From positions 1 through 9,967 of the forward strand of contig JADFQT010000070.1 in NCBI GenBank assembly GCA_022561675.1: a stretch of DNA of 9,967 nucleotides, given 5' to 3'. This DNA is from Chloroflexota bacterium (lineage in GTDB: Bacteria; Chloroflexota; Dehalococcoidia; Lucifugimonadales; UBA3495). Below the pieces are notes generated by a model. It was not told where the DNA came from. It saw only the letters and a list, made by a program, of their open reading frames with translations, and ran no database searches. The position numbers and the translations under genes were made by a program. This document shows, piece after piece, positions 1 through 6,207 of the stretch (its first letter is position 1; the number at the start of each line of letters is the position of its first letter).

Positions 1-1166
1 ATCAATGCGGACACTTCCTGAGCGCTCAAACTGATGCTGCCGTCAGCATTTTTTTGGTAGATGGACGCCTGTTCCGCCATGCGGTTGCCTGGCTTGACAT
101 CATTGGGGTTGTTGAGCCAACGTCGCAAATTCTCCCGGTTCAGGTCTAACAGTCCGGCCGCGATAGTCGTTCGAGTTGCTAGGTCGGAGAGGTTAGGACC
201 AGGGAAGATGGGGCCGCCGCCCAGAAAACCCAGCATTCGTCCAGCCGTTGCCGAAGAGTCGTCAGTACCGTTGACGGTGTGGCAGACCACGCAGCCTCCG
301 GTGCTCTGGAAGATCTGCTGACCTTGTTTAGCCTGGGGCGACAAAGGTTCGGAAGTTCCGGGCGCCTGGCCGTAACTATCAACCCAGGCCAGGTAATCCG
401 CCTCGGAGAGCACCTGAACTCGGAACTTCATCAGCGAGTGGGCTATCCCGCAAAACTCGGCGCATTGCCCGTAGAAGGTACCGATTTCATTCCCTTGGAA
501 CCACATCCGGTTGTTTCGAGTGGGTACCACGTCCACCTTGCCGGCCAGTTTCGGGACCCAGAAGCTGTGGATCACGTCATCGCTGTTCAGAAGAAGATTC
601 ACCGGCCGCCCCACCGGAACCCGCAATTCATTCGCGGTGTTGATTAATTTGCCGGAGCCATCCGCGTCTTGATATTCGAACTCCCACCACCACTGATGGC
701 CGGTAACGGTCACTTCCAGCGTGTTGGCGGAGGCCGGCGGCGGCTCTAACTCGAAGAGGGTGACCACCGACCAGATGCCCAGCACCAGGATAAATATAGT
801 GGGAATAATGGTCCAGGCAATCTCCAAGCCGGTGTGGCCGTGGACCTGCGCCGGCAGGGGGTCGCCGGGACGCCGCCGGAAACGGATCAACGAGTAGAGC
901 AAAGCCCCCTCGACCAGCACGAAGACCACCACCATGACCCAGAGGAGAACGTTGAAAAGGAGTAGCTGCTTCTCGGCTACCGGCCCGGCCGTCCCGAAAG
1001 TGGATTGCAAGGCGTCGGCGTCGCAGGCCACCAGCAAGAGTAGCGCGACCAAAACACCTAGTGATATAAGCTGTTGTGGACGGAAACGCCACCTGTTGGC
1101 AGGTGGTTGGTCGCTGTTGGGTCCCCTAGCTGTGGATTCTACCCGACCCATGGGGAACGGGCCCAT
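1..1166 (-). CDS. coxB: Cytochrome c oxidase subunit II, lipoprotein form with fused C-terminal cytochrome c (3' end outside window)
   Basis: CoxB takes electrons from soluble or membrane cytochrome c and passes them through the CuA centre to subunit I. 388 codons are visible and the C-terminus is cut by the window edge. From the ATG at 1166: a signal segment ends in a lipobox LVAC (Cys48), followed by two membrane helices (about 70-93 and 115-137). The aromatic GHQWWWEF motif (156-163) precedes a CuA site with His200 and C235-AEF-C239-GIA-H243-SL-M246, all ligands present. A class I cytochrome c domain follows, with CVVCH at 292-296 and a likely axial Met363 in KPGNRM. The start is chosen because GGGGAG lies about 7 nt upstream; an in-frame ATG at 1151 is the alternative. 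Lipidation of Cys48 is a prediction from the motif. The cytochrome fusion is typical of caa3-type subunit II. ctaB and ctaA lie upstream on the same strand; subunit I probably follows outside the window. Confidence 0.96.
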   Translation of the reverse strand, partial: MGPFPMGRVESTARGPNSDQPPANRWRFRPQQLISLGVLVALLLLVACDADALQSTFGTAGPVAEKQLLLFNVLLWVMVVVFVLVEGALLYSLIRFRRRPGDPLPAQVHGHTGLEIAWTIIPTIFILVLGIWSVVTLFELEPPPASANTLEVTVTGHQWWWEFEYQDADGSGKLINTANELRVPVGRPVNLLLNSDDVIHSFWVPKLAGKVDVVPTRNNRMWFQGNEIGTFYGQCAEFCGIAHSLMKFRVQVLSEADYLAWVDSYGQAPGTSEPLSPQAKQGQQIFQSTGGCVVCHTVNGTDDSSATAGRMLGFLGGGPIFPGPNLSDLATRTTIAAGLLDLNRENLRRWLNNPNDVKPGNRMAEQASIYQKNADGSISLSAQEVSAL

Positions 1167-1180
1167 TTTGCAACTCCCCT

Positions 1181-1204
1181 GAAGTTTCGCTGGAAGTTTC
1201 GCTG
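1181..1204 (-). repeat. Perfect 12-bp tandem duplication in the coxB leader
   Basis: GAAGTTTCGCTG occurs twice head to tail (1181-1192 and 1193-1204, plus strand). On the coxB strand it reads CAGCGAAACTTC twice and ends directly before the AGGGGAG Shine-Dalgarno of coxB. It lies in the untranslated leader if the 1166 start is right. A role in mRNA structure or translation is only a guess. Confidence 0.9.
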
Positions 1205-1235
1205 GCGGTAGGTGTGTGCAAAATTTCACTAATGC

Positions 1236-1265
1236 AAAATATCATAGTGCGCTTTAGAATGTCAA
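1236..1265 (-). promoter_or_regulatory. Candidate sigma70-type promoter of coxB
   Basis: On the minus strand a perfect TTGACA lies at 1265-1260. A TATTTT (1241-1236, spacer 18) serves as a weak -10; the better hexamer TATGAT (1246-1241) is only 13 bp away, so the exact -10 is uncertain. Transcription would give a leader of about 60-65 nt holding the 12-bp duplication. The site suggests coxB can be expressed apart from ctaA and ctaB. Confidence 0.4.
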
Positions 1266-1293
1266 TGTGACCGGCTAGGGGAAAGGGCTGCCC

Positions 1294-1308
1294 GGGGAAG
1301 GTTTCCCC
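1294..1308 (-). terminator. Short hairpin just after ctaB, possible weak terminator
   Basis: GGGGAA pairs with TTCCCC around a 3-nt loop, beginning 2 nt after the ctaB stop codon on the minus strand. No U-tract follows, so it may attenuate, protect a 3' end, or do nothing. Confidence 0.3.
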
Positions 1309-1310
1309 CC

Positions 1311-2228
1311 TCATATCGGCACCAGTGTGTCTACCATAAGGGAGACGAACAACAGCGCCAGATAGAGGAGGGAGAACAGGTAAAGAGTGCGGGCCCGTTT
1401 TCTGGTGCTGTCGACTTTCAGCCCCCAGGCCAGCGCCAGGAAAACTCCTCCCAGCACCAGGGCCGCCAGCAGGTAAATCCCATGAACTGCTGGGGAGGCC
1501 GCAAAAACGGCGGTGATGCCCACCAATACCAAAGAGTAGAGAAAAATATTCAAGGTCGTGTATTCGCGAGTCGCCACCACTGGAAGCATGGGAATGCCCG
1601 CCCGCTCGTAGTCTTGCTGAATTAGCAAAGATAAGGCCCAGAAATGGGGCGGAGTCCAGAAGAAGACGATGGCAAACAGGTAAACCGCCGGCAGGTCCAG
1701 CCCGCCGGTAACAGCGGCCCAACCCACCAGGGGAGGGATGGCGCCCGCCGCGCCGCCGATGACGATGTTTTGCGGAGTGCTCCGCTTCAACCAGAGGGTA
1801 TATACAAAAACGTAAAACAGTGTCGCGGAAAGGGTTAGCGCCGCCGCCAGCAGATTGACCCAAGTCGCCAGAACAAGGAAGGCCAGGATGTTCAGCAGAA
1901 TTCCGAAGATCAGCGCCTTCGCCGGGGTAATGCGCTGGTCTGCTACCGGCCGCAGTCTCGTCCGGGACATGACCAAGTCGATGTCCCGATCCAACTGGTG
2001 GTTGATGGCGTTGGCGCCGGCCGAGGCTAAAGCTCCACCCGCCCAAACCAGCCCCAATAGCGGCAACGGCGGAATGCCTTTAGCTGCCAGAAACATCCCT
2101 CCCGCGGCGGTTATAAGCAAGAGCAGAATTATCGGCGGTTTGGTCAGGGTCACATAATCGTTGAGGACTGCCAAAGTCCTGCTGTATCGTCCCGGCTCCC
2201 GCTCCGCTAGCAGCTGCCGCTCAGTCAT
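1311..2228 (-). CDS. ctaB: Protohaem IX farnesyltransferase (haem O synthase)
   Basis: CtaB is an integral membrane UbiA-superfamily prenyltransferase that adds a farnesyl group to haem B, giving haem O. From the start used here (305 residues), the polyprenyl-diphosphate/Mg site is N76-x3-D80-x3-D84-xx-M87-x-RT-xx-RP94. The second conserved block is PHFWALSLLIQQDY with AGIPMLPVV (about 194-218). VIGGAAGAIPPLVGW (156-170) is also typical of CtaB. Many hydrophobic helices fill the rest and the length is normal. I chose the ATG at 2228 because GGGGTGAT precedes it at a usual distance and it overlaps the ctaA stop by 8 bp, a translational-coupling arrangement. The in-frame ATG at 2258 (315 residues) has a poorer ribosome site. 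Its product haem O is the substrate of the upstream gene's enzyme. Confidence 0.95.
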   Translation of the reverse strand: MTERQLLAEREPGRYSRTLAVLNDYVTLTKPPIILLLLITAAGGMFLAAKGIPPLPLLGLVWAGGALASAGANAINHQLDRDIDLVMSRTRLRPVADQRITPAKALIFGILLNILAFLVLATWVNLLAAALTLSATLFYVFVYTLWLKRSTPQNIVIGGAAGAIPPLVGWAAVTGGLDLPAVYLFAIVFFWTPPHFWALSLLIQQDYERAGIPMLPVVATREYTTLNIFLYSLVLVGITAVFAASPAVHGIYLLAALVLGGVFLALAWGLKVDSTRKRARTLYLFSLLYLALLFVSLMVDTLVPI

Positions 2229-3309
2229 GGCCGGTATCACCCCGTGGCTCCCACCCATTCATGGGCAGTAACACCCGGGGGCTCCCGCTAGGCTGGGTCA
2301 GGCTGAGGGCCGCCAGACCGGCTAACAGCGCCCACACCAGGGCCGACGTGGAAATATGCAGGGCCATCAAGGGCGGCTGGAAGCCAGACCAGATGGTAAA
2401 GGCCCCCACCAGCACCTGCGCCCCAAAAAATACCGCGACCACCAGTGAGAGGAGACGCAGCTCCCCGGGTTTTTGGGAATCCCGAAATCCCAGGTATAGA
2501 ACGTAGAGCAGAAAAGCTCCTATGACGGCGGCTGTCATCCGGTGCGCCATATGAATCATCGGCAGCAAACTCTCGGGAAATACTCGACCCTGGCAGAGGG
2601 GCCAGGTTACGCAGGCCCCGGTGGCGTTGCTGGCAGTGACCACAGAGCCGGATAGTATCAGCAGATAAACCGCCCCGGCGGAGATCAAGGCCAGGGTGGG
2701 AAACCGGTCCGTGCGGGAAACCCCGGGTGCGTCGGAGACCCCGGCTTTGTCGGAGACCCCGGCTTTGTCGGAGACCCCGGCTTTGTCGGAGACCCCGGCA
2801 ATTTGACGGCTAAACACTAGGGGTCCCCGATGGGCGACCACCATTACCAGGACCAGACAGCCCAGCAGGGCTTGGCCCAGGGCTAAATGCGATGCAACCA
2901 CCGGCCCCGGCAGCTCGGTGAGCACGGTGACTCCCCCCAGCAATGCCTGGACCACCAGCAGCACCACCGCCAGACTGGAGGGTAGGACCAACCACCTTTC
3001 CTGCCGGTGCGCCAGCCAACTCACCCCGCAGGTCAACAGGACCAGGGGACCGACGATAGCCGAGGTCACCAGACGATGGCTATACTCGATTAGGGCGGTG
3101 AGCTCCCAGGGCGGAACCACCCTGCCGTGGCACAACGGCCAATCCGGACAGCCTAAACCCGAGCCGGTAACCCGCACCACCCCGCCTAAAACGACCAGGG
3201 CGAACACGGAGAAAACGGTCAACGTGGATAGGGGACGAATCCAACGCTGCGCTCTGGCACGGTGGGGGGTTACTTCGGCAGGTGTGGCCACCCCGGGTTT
3301 GGCTAACAT
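2221..3309 (-). CDS. ctaA: Haem A synthase (CtaA/COX15 family)
   Basis: CtaA oxidises the C8 methyl of haem O to a formyl group, making haem A for aa3-type oxidases. The 362-residue membrane protein shows the family's two homologous halves. Candidate haem-ligand histidines are His78 (EYSHR), His141 (ASHLALG), His256 (HMAHR) and His318 (ALHIS). Glu75 lies in the first conserved block. Each half has a cysteine pair in an outer loop: GCPDWPLC (Cys54/Cys60) and ACVTWPLC (Cys233/Cys239), as in the Cys-containing classes. The loop joining the halves carries a low-complexity AGVSDK repeat (about 171-194), which is unusual. Start: ATG at 3309 with AAAGGT 4 nt before it. It is the first gene of the ctaA-ctaB unit and is divergent from the ABC exporter. 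Confidence 0.95.
   Translation of the reverse strand: MLAKPGVATPAEVTPHRARAQRWIRPLSTLTVFSVFALVVLGGVVRVTGSGLGCPDWPLCHGRVVPPWELTALIEYSHRLVTSAIVGPLVLLTCGVSWLAHRQERWLVLPSSLAVVLLVVQALLGGVTVLTELPGPVVASHLALGQALLGCLVLVMVVAHRGPLVFSRQIAGVSDKAGVSDKAGVSDKAGVSDAPGVSRTDRFPTLALISAGAVYLLILSGSVVTASNATGACVTWPLCQGRVFPESLLPMIHMAHRMTAAVIGAFLLYVLYLGFRDSQKPGELRLLSLVVAVFFGAQVLVGAFTIWSGFQPPLMALHISTSALVWALLAGLAALSLTQPSGSPRVLLPMNGWEPRGDTGHD
2731..2799 (-). repeat. 18-bp in-frame tandem repeat inside ctaA
   Basis: The plus-strand unit GTCGGAGACCCCGGCTTT occurs at 2731-2748, 2749-2766 and 2767-2784, identical, with a 15-bp partial copy at 2785-2799. A degenerate copy lies just outside at 2713-2730. The unit is a multiple of three and encodes AGVSDK repeats in the loop between the two halves of CtaA. 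Exact identity between copies points to recent slippage or expansion. Confidence 0.95.
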
Positions 3310-3311
3310 TT

Positions 3312-3356
3312 AGACCTTTAATCCGAAAACCTTCAAGCCGGGAAGACCTTCAATCC
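3312..3356. promoter_or_regulatory. Three iterated ACCTTYAAKCC motifs in the divergent ctaA/ABC intergenic region
   Basis: Near-identical direct copies lie at 3312-3324 (AGACCTTTAATCC), 3327-3339 (AAACCTTCAAGCC) and 3344-3356 (AGACCTTCAATCC). Their CCTT cores start at 3315, 3330 and 3347, 15 and 17 bp apart. They fill the 90-bp space upstream of both ctaA and the ABC ATPase gene. The arrangement would suit a regulator binding direct repeats, but no regulator gene is visible here. The rightmost copy ends just upstream of the plus-strand -10 box. Confidence 0.45.
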
Positions 3357-3377
3357 AGTCGGTTCAGAAAGGGATTG

Positions 3378-3386
3378 TGATATAAT
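3378..3386 (+). promoter_or_regulatory. Extended -10 promoter (TGATATAAT) of the ABC exporter operon
   Basis: TGA followed by a perfect TATAAT (3381-3386) is a textbook extended -10 element, and no good -35 is visible. Transcription would start near 3393, only about 7 nt before the ATG at 3400. No Shine-Dalgarno lies between, so a leaderless or near-leaderless transcript is likely. Confidence 0.55.
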
Positions 3387-3399
3387 TCTCAATGTTATC

Positions 3400-4323
3400 A
3401 TGGAAGATGCGATTCGGGTAGAAGGCCTGACCAAGCGCTTTGGCTCCTTCACGGCGGTGGATGATGTCTCCTTCTGCGTTAAATCGGGCGAAATCTTCGG
3501 CATACTGGGGCCAAACGGCGCTGGCAAAACCACCACTCTGGAGATAATAGAGGGACTCCAGCGGCCAAACCAGGGCCAGGTATCGGTGTTGGGACTGGAC
3601 GTCCTTCGTCAACCGGCCCAGATCAAGGCTCGCATCGGCGTTCAGCTCCAGTCCTCGGCCTACTACGACTACCTCAGCCTGCGGGAAATCCTGGTCCTTC
3701 TGGGCAGCTTCTATCCAAAACGATTAGCCCCCGACCCATTGCTCAAGCAGGTCGGTTTGCTGGACCAGGCTACTCAAAGGGTGAAGCACCTCTCCGGCGG
3801 TCAGAAGCAGCGATTCACTGTGGCGGCCAGCCTGATAAACGACCCGGAGCTGGTGATATTGGACGAGCCGACCACCGGATTGGACCCCCAAGCCCGGCGT
3901 AATCTGTGGGATTTGATCCGGGAGATTCACCAGCGAGGGGTCACAGTTGTGTTGACCACCCATTATATGGAGGAAGCGGAGGCCCTGTGTCAAAGATTGG
4001 CGATTATGGACCGGGGCCGCCTGGTGGCGGTGGATACTCCACAGAACCTGATCAATCGCTTGGAGACCACCTACACGGTAAAGCTGGTGGTACCGGCGCC
4101 TCTGACTGAGGACCAGATCATTTCTCTAAATGGGGGTGTGTCCTCCATCCAGACCGTGGAGCGAAACACCTACCTGCTCCGGCTGCACCAGGCTCCAGAA
4201 GCGCTGGACACAGTTCTGCAGACGATAGTTGGCAGCAAAATCCGGCTGGATCATCTGGAGATTGGCCCGGTGACGCTGGAGGACGTGTTTCTGGAGTTGA
4301 CCGGCAACGAGCTGCGAGACTAG
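3400..4323 (+). CDS. ABC transporter ATP-binding protein, ABC-2 exporter (DrrA-like) family
   Basis: This is the cytoplasmic ATPase that drives the permease encoded next to it. In 307 residues it has Walker A GPNGAGKTT (37-45), Q-loop Gln82, signature LSGGQKQR (131-138), Walker B LVILDEP with catalytic Glu156, D-loop GLD and H-loop His188 (TTHYMEEAEAL). A C-terminal extension of about 90 residues follows, as in DrrA/NodI/CcmA-type ATPases of ABC-2 exporters. All catalytic motifs look intact. The ATG at 3400 is the only reasonable start; it has no Shine-Dalgarno but sits about 14 nt after a strong extended -10. The substrate cannot be read from sequence. Its position divergent to ctaA invites a link to oxidase or haem biogenesis, but that is unproven. 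Confidence 0.95.
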   Translation: MEDAIRVEGLTKRFGSFTAVDDVSFCVKSGEIFGILGPNGAGKTTTLEIIEGLQRPNQGQVSVLGLDVLRQPAQIKARIGVQLQSSAYYDYLSLREILVLLGSFYPKRLAPDPLLKQVGLLDQATQRVKHLSGGQKQRFTVAASLINDPELVILDEPTTGLDPQARRNLWDLIREIHQRGVTVVLTTHYMEEAEALCQRLAIMDRGRLVAVDTPQNLINRLETTYTVKLVVPAPLTEDQIISLNGGVSSIQTVERNTYLLRLHQAPEALDTVLQTIVGSKIRLDHLEIGPVTLEDVFLELTGNELRD

Positions 4324-4325
4324 CC

Positions 4326-5441
4326 ATGCTGCCACTAACCCTGGCCAACCTCAAAATGATGGCGCGGAACCGGAGCACCACTTTCTGGGCCCTATTTTTT
4401 CCACTGCTGCTGGTGGTGGTATTCGGCTTGTTCGAATTCGACGGGTTCGGCTCGGCCAGCCTGACCGTGGTCGATGAGGCCAAGACGCCCAACTCCCAGC
4501 TGCTGATTCAAAGCCTTTCCGAGCTGGAATTCCTCCGACTGCAGAACGCCGGAGGAGGAGAATCAGCAGCTCGGGCTGCGCTGGAAAAGGGGGATCTGGA
4601 CTACCTGCTACTGATTCCGGCCGGCTTCGGCGAAGCCCCGTCTCCCGACCCCGGCTCGACCTCGGCAGGGGTCGGCCTGCTGGTCAACGCCAACAACGTA
4701 GAGCAGAACCAGCTGGTTGAGGCGGCGGTGAGACACCTGGTGGCGGAGTCCCTTTCTAAAGAAGGGCCCGGAGATGGGGCGGAGAGCGTTCCCCCGTCTG
4801 TATCTCCCGCGTCTTTATCTATCGAAAGCGTGGCGGTGACCCAAGTGCGGTACTTCGACGTAGTGCTGCTGGGTCTGGTCGGTCTGGGCATAATGAGCAA
4901 CTCAATCATCTCCATCGCCGTCAAGATAAGTACCTATCGCAGCCAGTCCATCCTCAAGCGGATGTTGGTTACGCCCTTGCCCATATGGAAATATTTCGCC
5001 GCGGAGATTATCTCCTACCTGATGTTGGCGGTAATCCAGGCGGCCATCATCCTGGCGGTGGGGGTCTTTGCCTTCGGAGCCCATGTGCCCGGCAATTTGC
5101 TTTGGCTGCTGGTGCTGGTGATACTGGGGAGCATCGTATTTTTGAACATCGGCTTCATTCTGTCAGCCTGGGCCAACACTCCTTCGGCGGCCTCGGGCAT
5201 GGGCAACGCCATTTCGCTGCCCATGATGTTTTTTGCGGGCACCTTTTTTTCCACGGCCTCCCTGCCCTGGGTGCTGCCCTACCTGGCCGAGGCGTTGCCT
5301 TTGACTCCCATGCTCTCCGCCATGAGAGCCGTGAGCATAGATAGCGCATCCCTTTGGGAAGTATGGCCTCAGCTGGCGGTCCTCACCGGCTGGGTTGTTG
5401 TTACCGGCTTGGCTGCGATCAAGTTTTTCCGATTCAGCTGA
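4326..5441 (+). CDS. ABC-2 type transporter permease
   Basis: This is the membrane partner of the preceding ATPase (2 bp between stop and start). Its 371 residues follow the long ABC-2 layout. One helix near the N-terminus (about 20-37) is followed by a large extracytoplasmic segment (about 38-177), rich in Gly, Ser and Pro near 145-165. About five more helices follow (roughly 178-200, 223-250, 256-281, 292-311, 347-368). The segment SILKRMLVTPLPIWKYF after the second helix is the cytoplasmic coupling motif typical of these permeases. It probably dimerises to form an exporter with two ATPase subunits. DrrB-like drug or lipid export and NosY-like roles are both possible; nothing in the sequence decides between them. 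Confidence 0.92.
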   Translation: MLPLTLANLKMMARNRSTTFWALFFPLLLVVVFGLFEFDGFGSASLTVVDEAKTPNSQLLIQSLSELEFLRLQNAGGGESAARAALEKGDLDYLLLIPAGFGEAPSPDPGSTSAGVGLLVNANNVEQNQLVEAAVRHLVAESLSKEGPGDGAESVPPSVSPASLSIESVAVTQVRYFDVVLLGLVGLGIMSNSIISIAVKISTYRSQSILKRMLVTPLPIWKYFAAEIISYLMLAVIQAAIILAVGVFAFGAHVPGNLLWLLVLVILGSIVFLNIGFILSAWANTPSAASGMGNAISLPMMFFAGTFFSTASLPWVLPYLAEALPLTPMLSAMRAVSIDSASLWEVWPQLAVLTGWVVVTGLAAIKFFRFS

Positions 5442-5481
5442 ATCGGCCACCCGCGGCCTCTGGCGGCCGGTCAGCCTGGCA

Positions 5482-5514
5482 ACCCCTGGGGATGCGCAGG
5501 ATCCTAAAGGGGGT
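5482..5514 (+). other. Long imperfect hairpin after the ABC operon
   Basis: ACCCCT (5482-5487) pairs with AGGGGGT (5508-5514) with one bulged G. Stacked on it, GGGAT (5489-5493) pairs with ATCCT (5501-5505, one G-U) around a 7-nt loop. It lies 40 nt after the permease stop and 130 nt before the next gene. No U-tract follows, so a classical intrinsic terminator is unlikely; a processed 3' end or a structured leader are alternatives. Confidence 0.4.
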
Positions 5515-5570
5515 GTGAGAAGCAAACGTTCATGGTTCGAGCAGCTCGCCACGGAGGGAACCCGGCCCGT

Positions 5571-5597
5571 TCGCCCTGAACCTCATCAGAAGGGCGA
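5571..5597 (+). other. Perfect 7-bp inverted repeat upstream of the 114-aa lipoprotein gene
   Basis: TCGCCCT (5571-5577) and AGGGCGA (5591-5597) are exact inverted copies around 13 nt. A second small palindrome, CGAGC-A-GCTCG, lies at 5538-5548. The 204-bp gap 5442-5645 shows no convincing gene, so these may be RNA structure in a leader or protein-binding sites. Confidence 0.35.
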
Positions 5598-5645
5598 TGA
5601 CCACGGTCCGAAATCTTTTCACCAGCGTCCTTATTCGCGTTTACC

Positions 5646-5990
5646 ATGAATCCTCCATTATTCTTGCCCCGGACAACTCTTATCTGGCTGCCCATTCTCG
5701 CTTTATCGCTGGCTGGAGTGGCCGCTTGCGGCGAGCCGGCATCCTCTGCGTCCGAAACCGGTGAAATGCAGATTCGGGGAAGGGTGTTGGAGGTGGTTGC
5801 TAGAAATATCACCGAAGTGGAGACCCTGCGCCTGCTGGGTGAGGACGGCAAGGAGTACCAGTTCACCAGCGAGGGTTTCGTCGGACTCAGCCCATCCCAT
5901 CTGCGGGAGCATCAGCTCTTCGGCCAACCGGTGATAGTTAGCTATGTTCAAAAGGGTGGGCAGCTGGTCGCGGTGGCCATCACCGACTAG
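5646..5990 (+). CDS. Small lipoprotein of unknown function
   Basis: This is a 114-residue protein I cannot assign to a named family. Residues 10-27 form a hydrophobic signal segment ending in VAAC, a lipobox with predicted lipidated Cys28, so the mature protein would be anchored to the outer face of the membrane. After a Ser/Glu-rich linker (29-40), the rest looks like a compact all-beta domain. It has alternating hydrophobic strands around QIRGRVLEVVA, EVETLRLL, GKEYQFTSEGF, QPVIVSYV and QLVAVAITD, with a conserved-looking helix turn SPSHLREHQLFGQ; an OB-fold or small barrel is plausible. The first ATG is used; there is no Shine-Dalgarno before it. It follows the ABC genes on the same strand after a hairpin-rich 204-bp gap, so co-transcription is uncertain. 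Confidence 0.8.
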   Translation: MNPPLFLPRTTLIWLPILALSLAGVAACGEPASSASETGEMQIRGRVLEVVARNITEVETLRLLGEDGKEYQFTSEGFVGLSPSHLREHQLFGQPVIVSYVQKGGQLVAVAITD

Positions 5991-6021
5991 TCCGGAGAAC
6001 CCAACCAAGTGAACTCTGGGC

Positions 6022-6045
6022 GAGGGATCTTTTCACCAATCCCTC
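6022..6045 (+). terminator. Perfect hairpin 31 nt after the lipoprotein gene
   Basis: GAGGGAT (6022-6028) and ATCCCTC (6039-6045) form a perfect 7-bp stem with a 10-nt loop shortly after the stop at 5990. No U-tract follows (AACCCCA), so terminator function is only possible. Confidence 0.35.
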
Positions 6046-6099
6046 AACCCCAATTCTCCAGCTCCAGTTCAACCTCTGCCAATCTGGGTGTCTTCCCTC

Positions 6100-6116
6100 T
6101 GCTGATTTGGTCAGCA
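6100..6116. promoter_or_regulatory. Perfect inverted repeat TGCTGA-N5-TCAGCA upstream of the zinc-ribbon gene
   Basis: Two exact 6-bp arms flank 5 nt (TTTGG), about 90 bp before the small ORF at 6208. The size and symmetry suit a dimeric operator or a small RNA hairpin. No clear -35/-10 pair was found in the 217-bp gap 5991-6207. Confidence 0.3.
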
Positions 6117-6207
6117 AAGGTCCAATATGAGATTAACCAAATGCAAATAACCGCTGGCGGGAAAAGCGCGCCTGGGTTCATCCTGGAGTCCAATCAAGGG
6201 GGACACC

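Noticed and set aside
628..1092. 154-codon minus-strand open frame inside coxB
   Set aside because: Out-of-frame shadow of coxB, which keeps all CuA and haem motifs in its own frame.
1126..2046. 306-codon minus-strand open frame overlapping coxB leader and ctaB
   Set aside because: It lies in another frame of ctaB, whose protein is unmistakable; the translation is Gly/Arg/Ser-rich with no family features.
4601..4924. 107-codon minus-strand frame opposite the permease
   Set aside because: Antisense shadow of a clear ABC-2 permease, Ser/Pro/Thr-rich, no start context.
5475..5515. Resemblance of GGCAACC...CCTAAAGG to riboswitch cores (SAM or cyclic di-GMP classes)
   Set aside because: Only short strings match; the conserved helices and pseudoknot of those classes could not be drawn.
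5531..5550. GGTTCGA string like a tRNA T-loop
   Set aside because: No acceptor, D or anticodon stems can be formed around it.
5597..5764. 55-codon plus-strand frame preceded by AGAAGGGCG
   Set aside because: Overlaps the lipoprotein signal peptide out of frame, ribosome site too close, no recognisable protein features.
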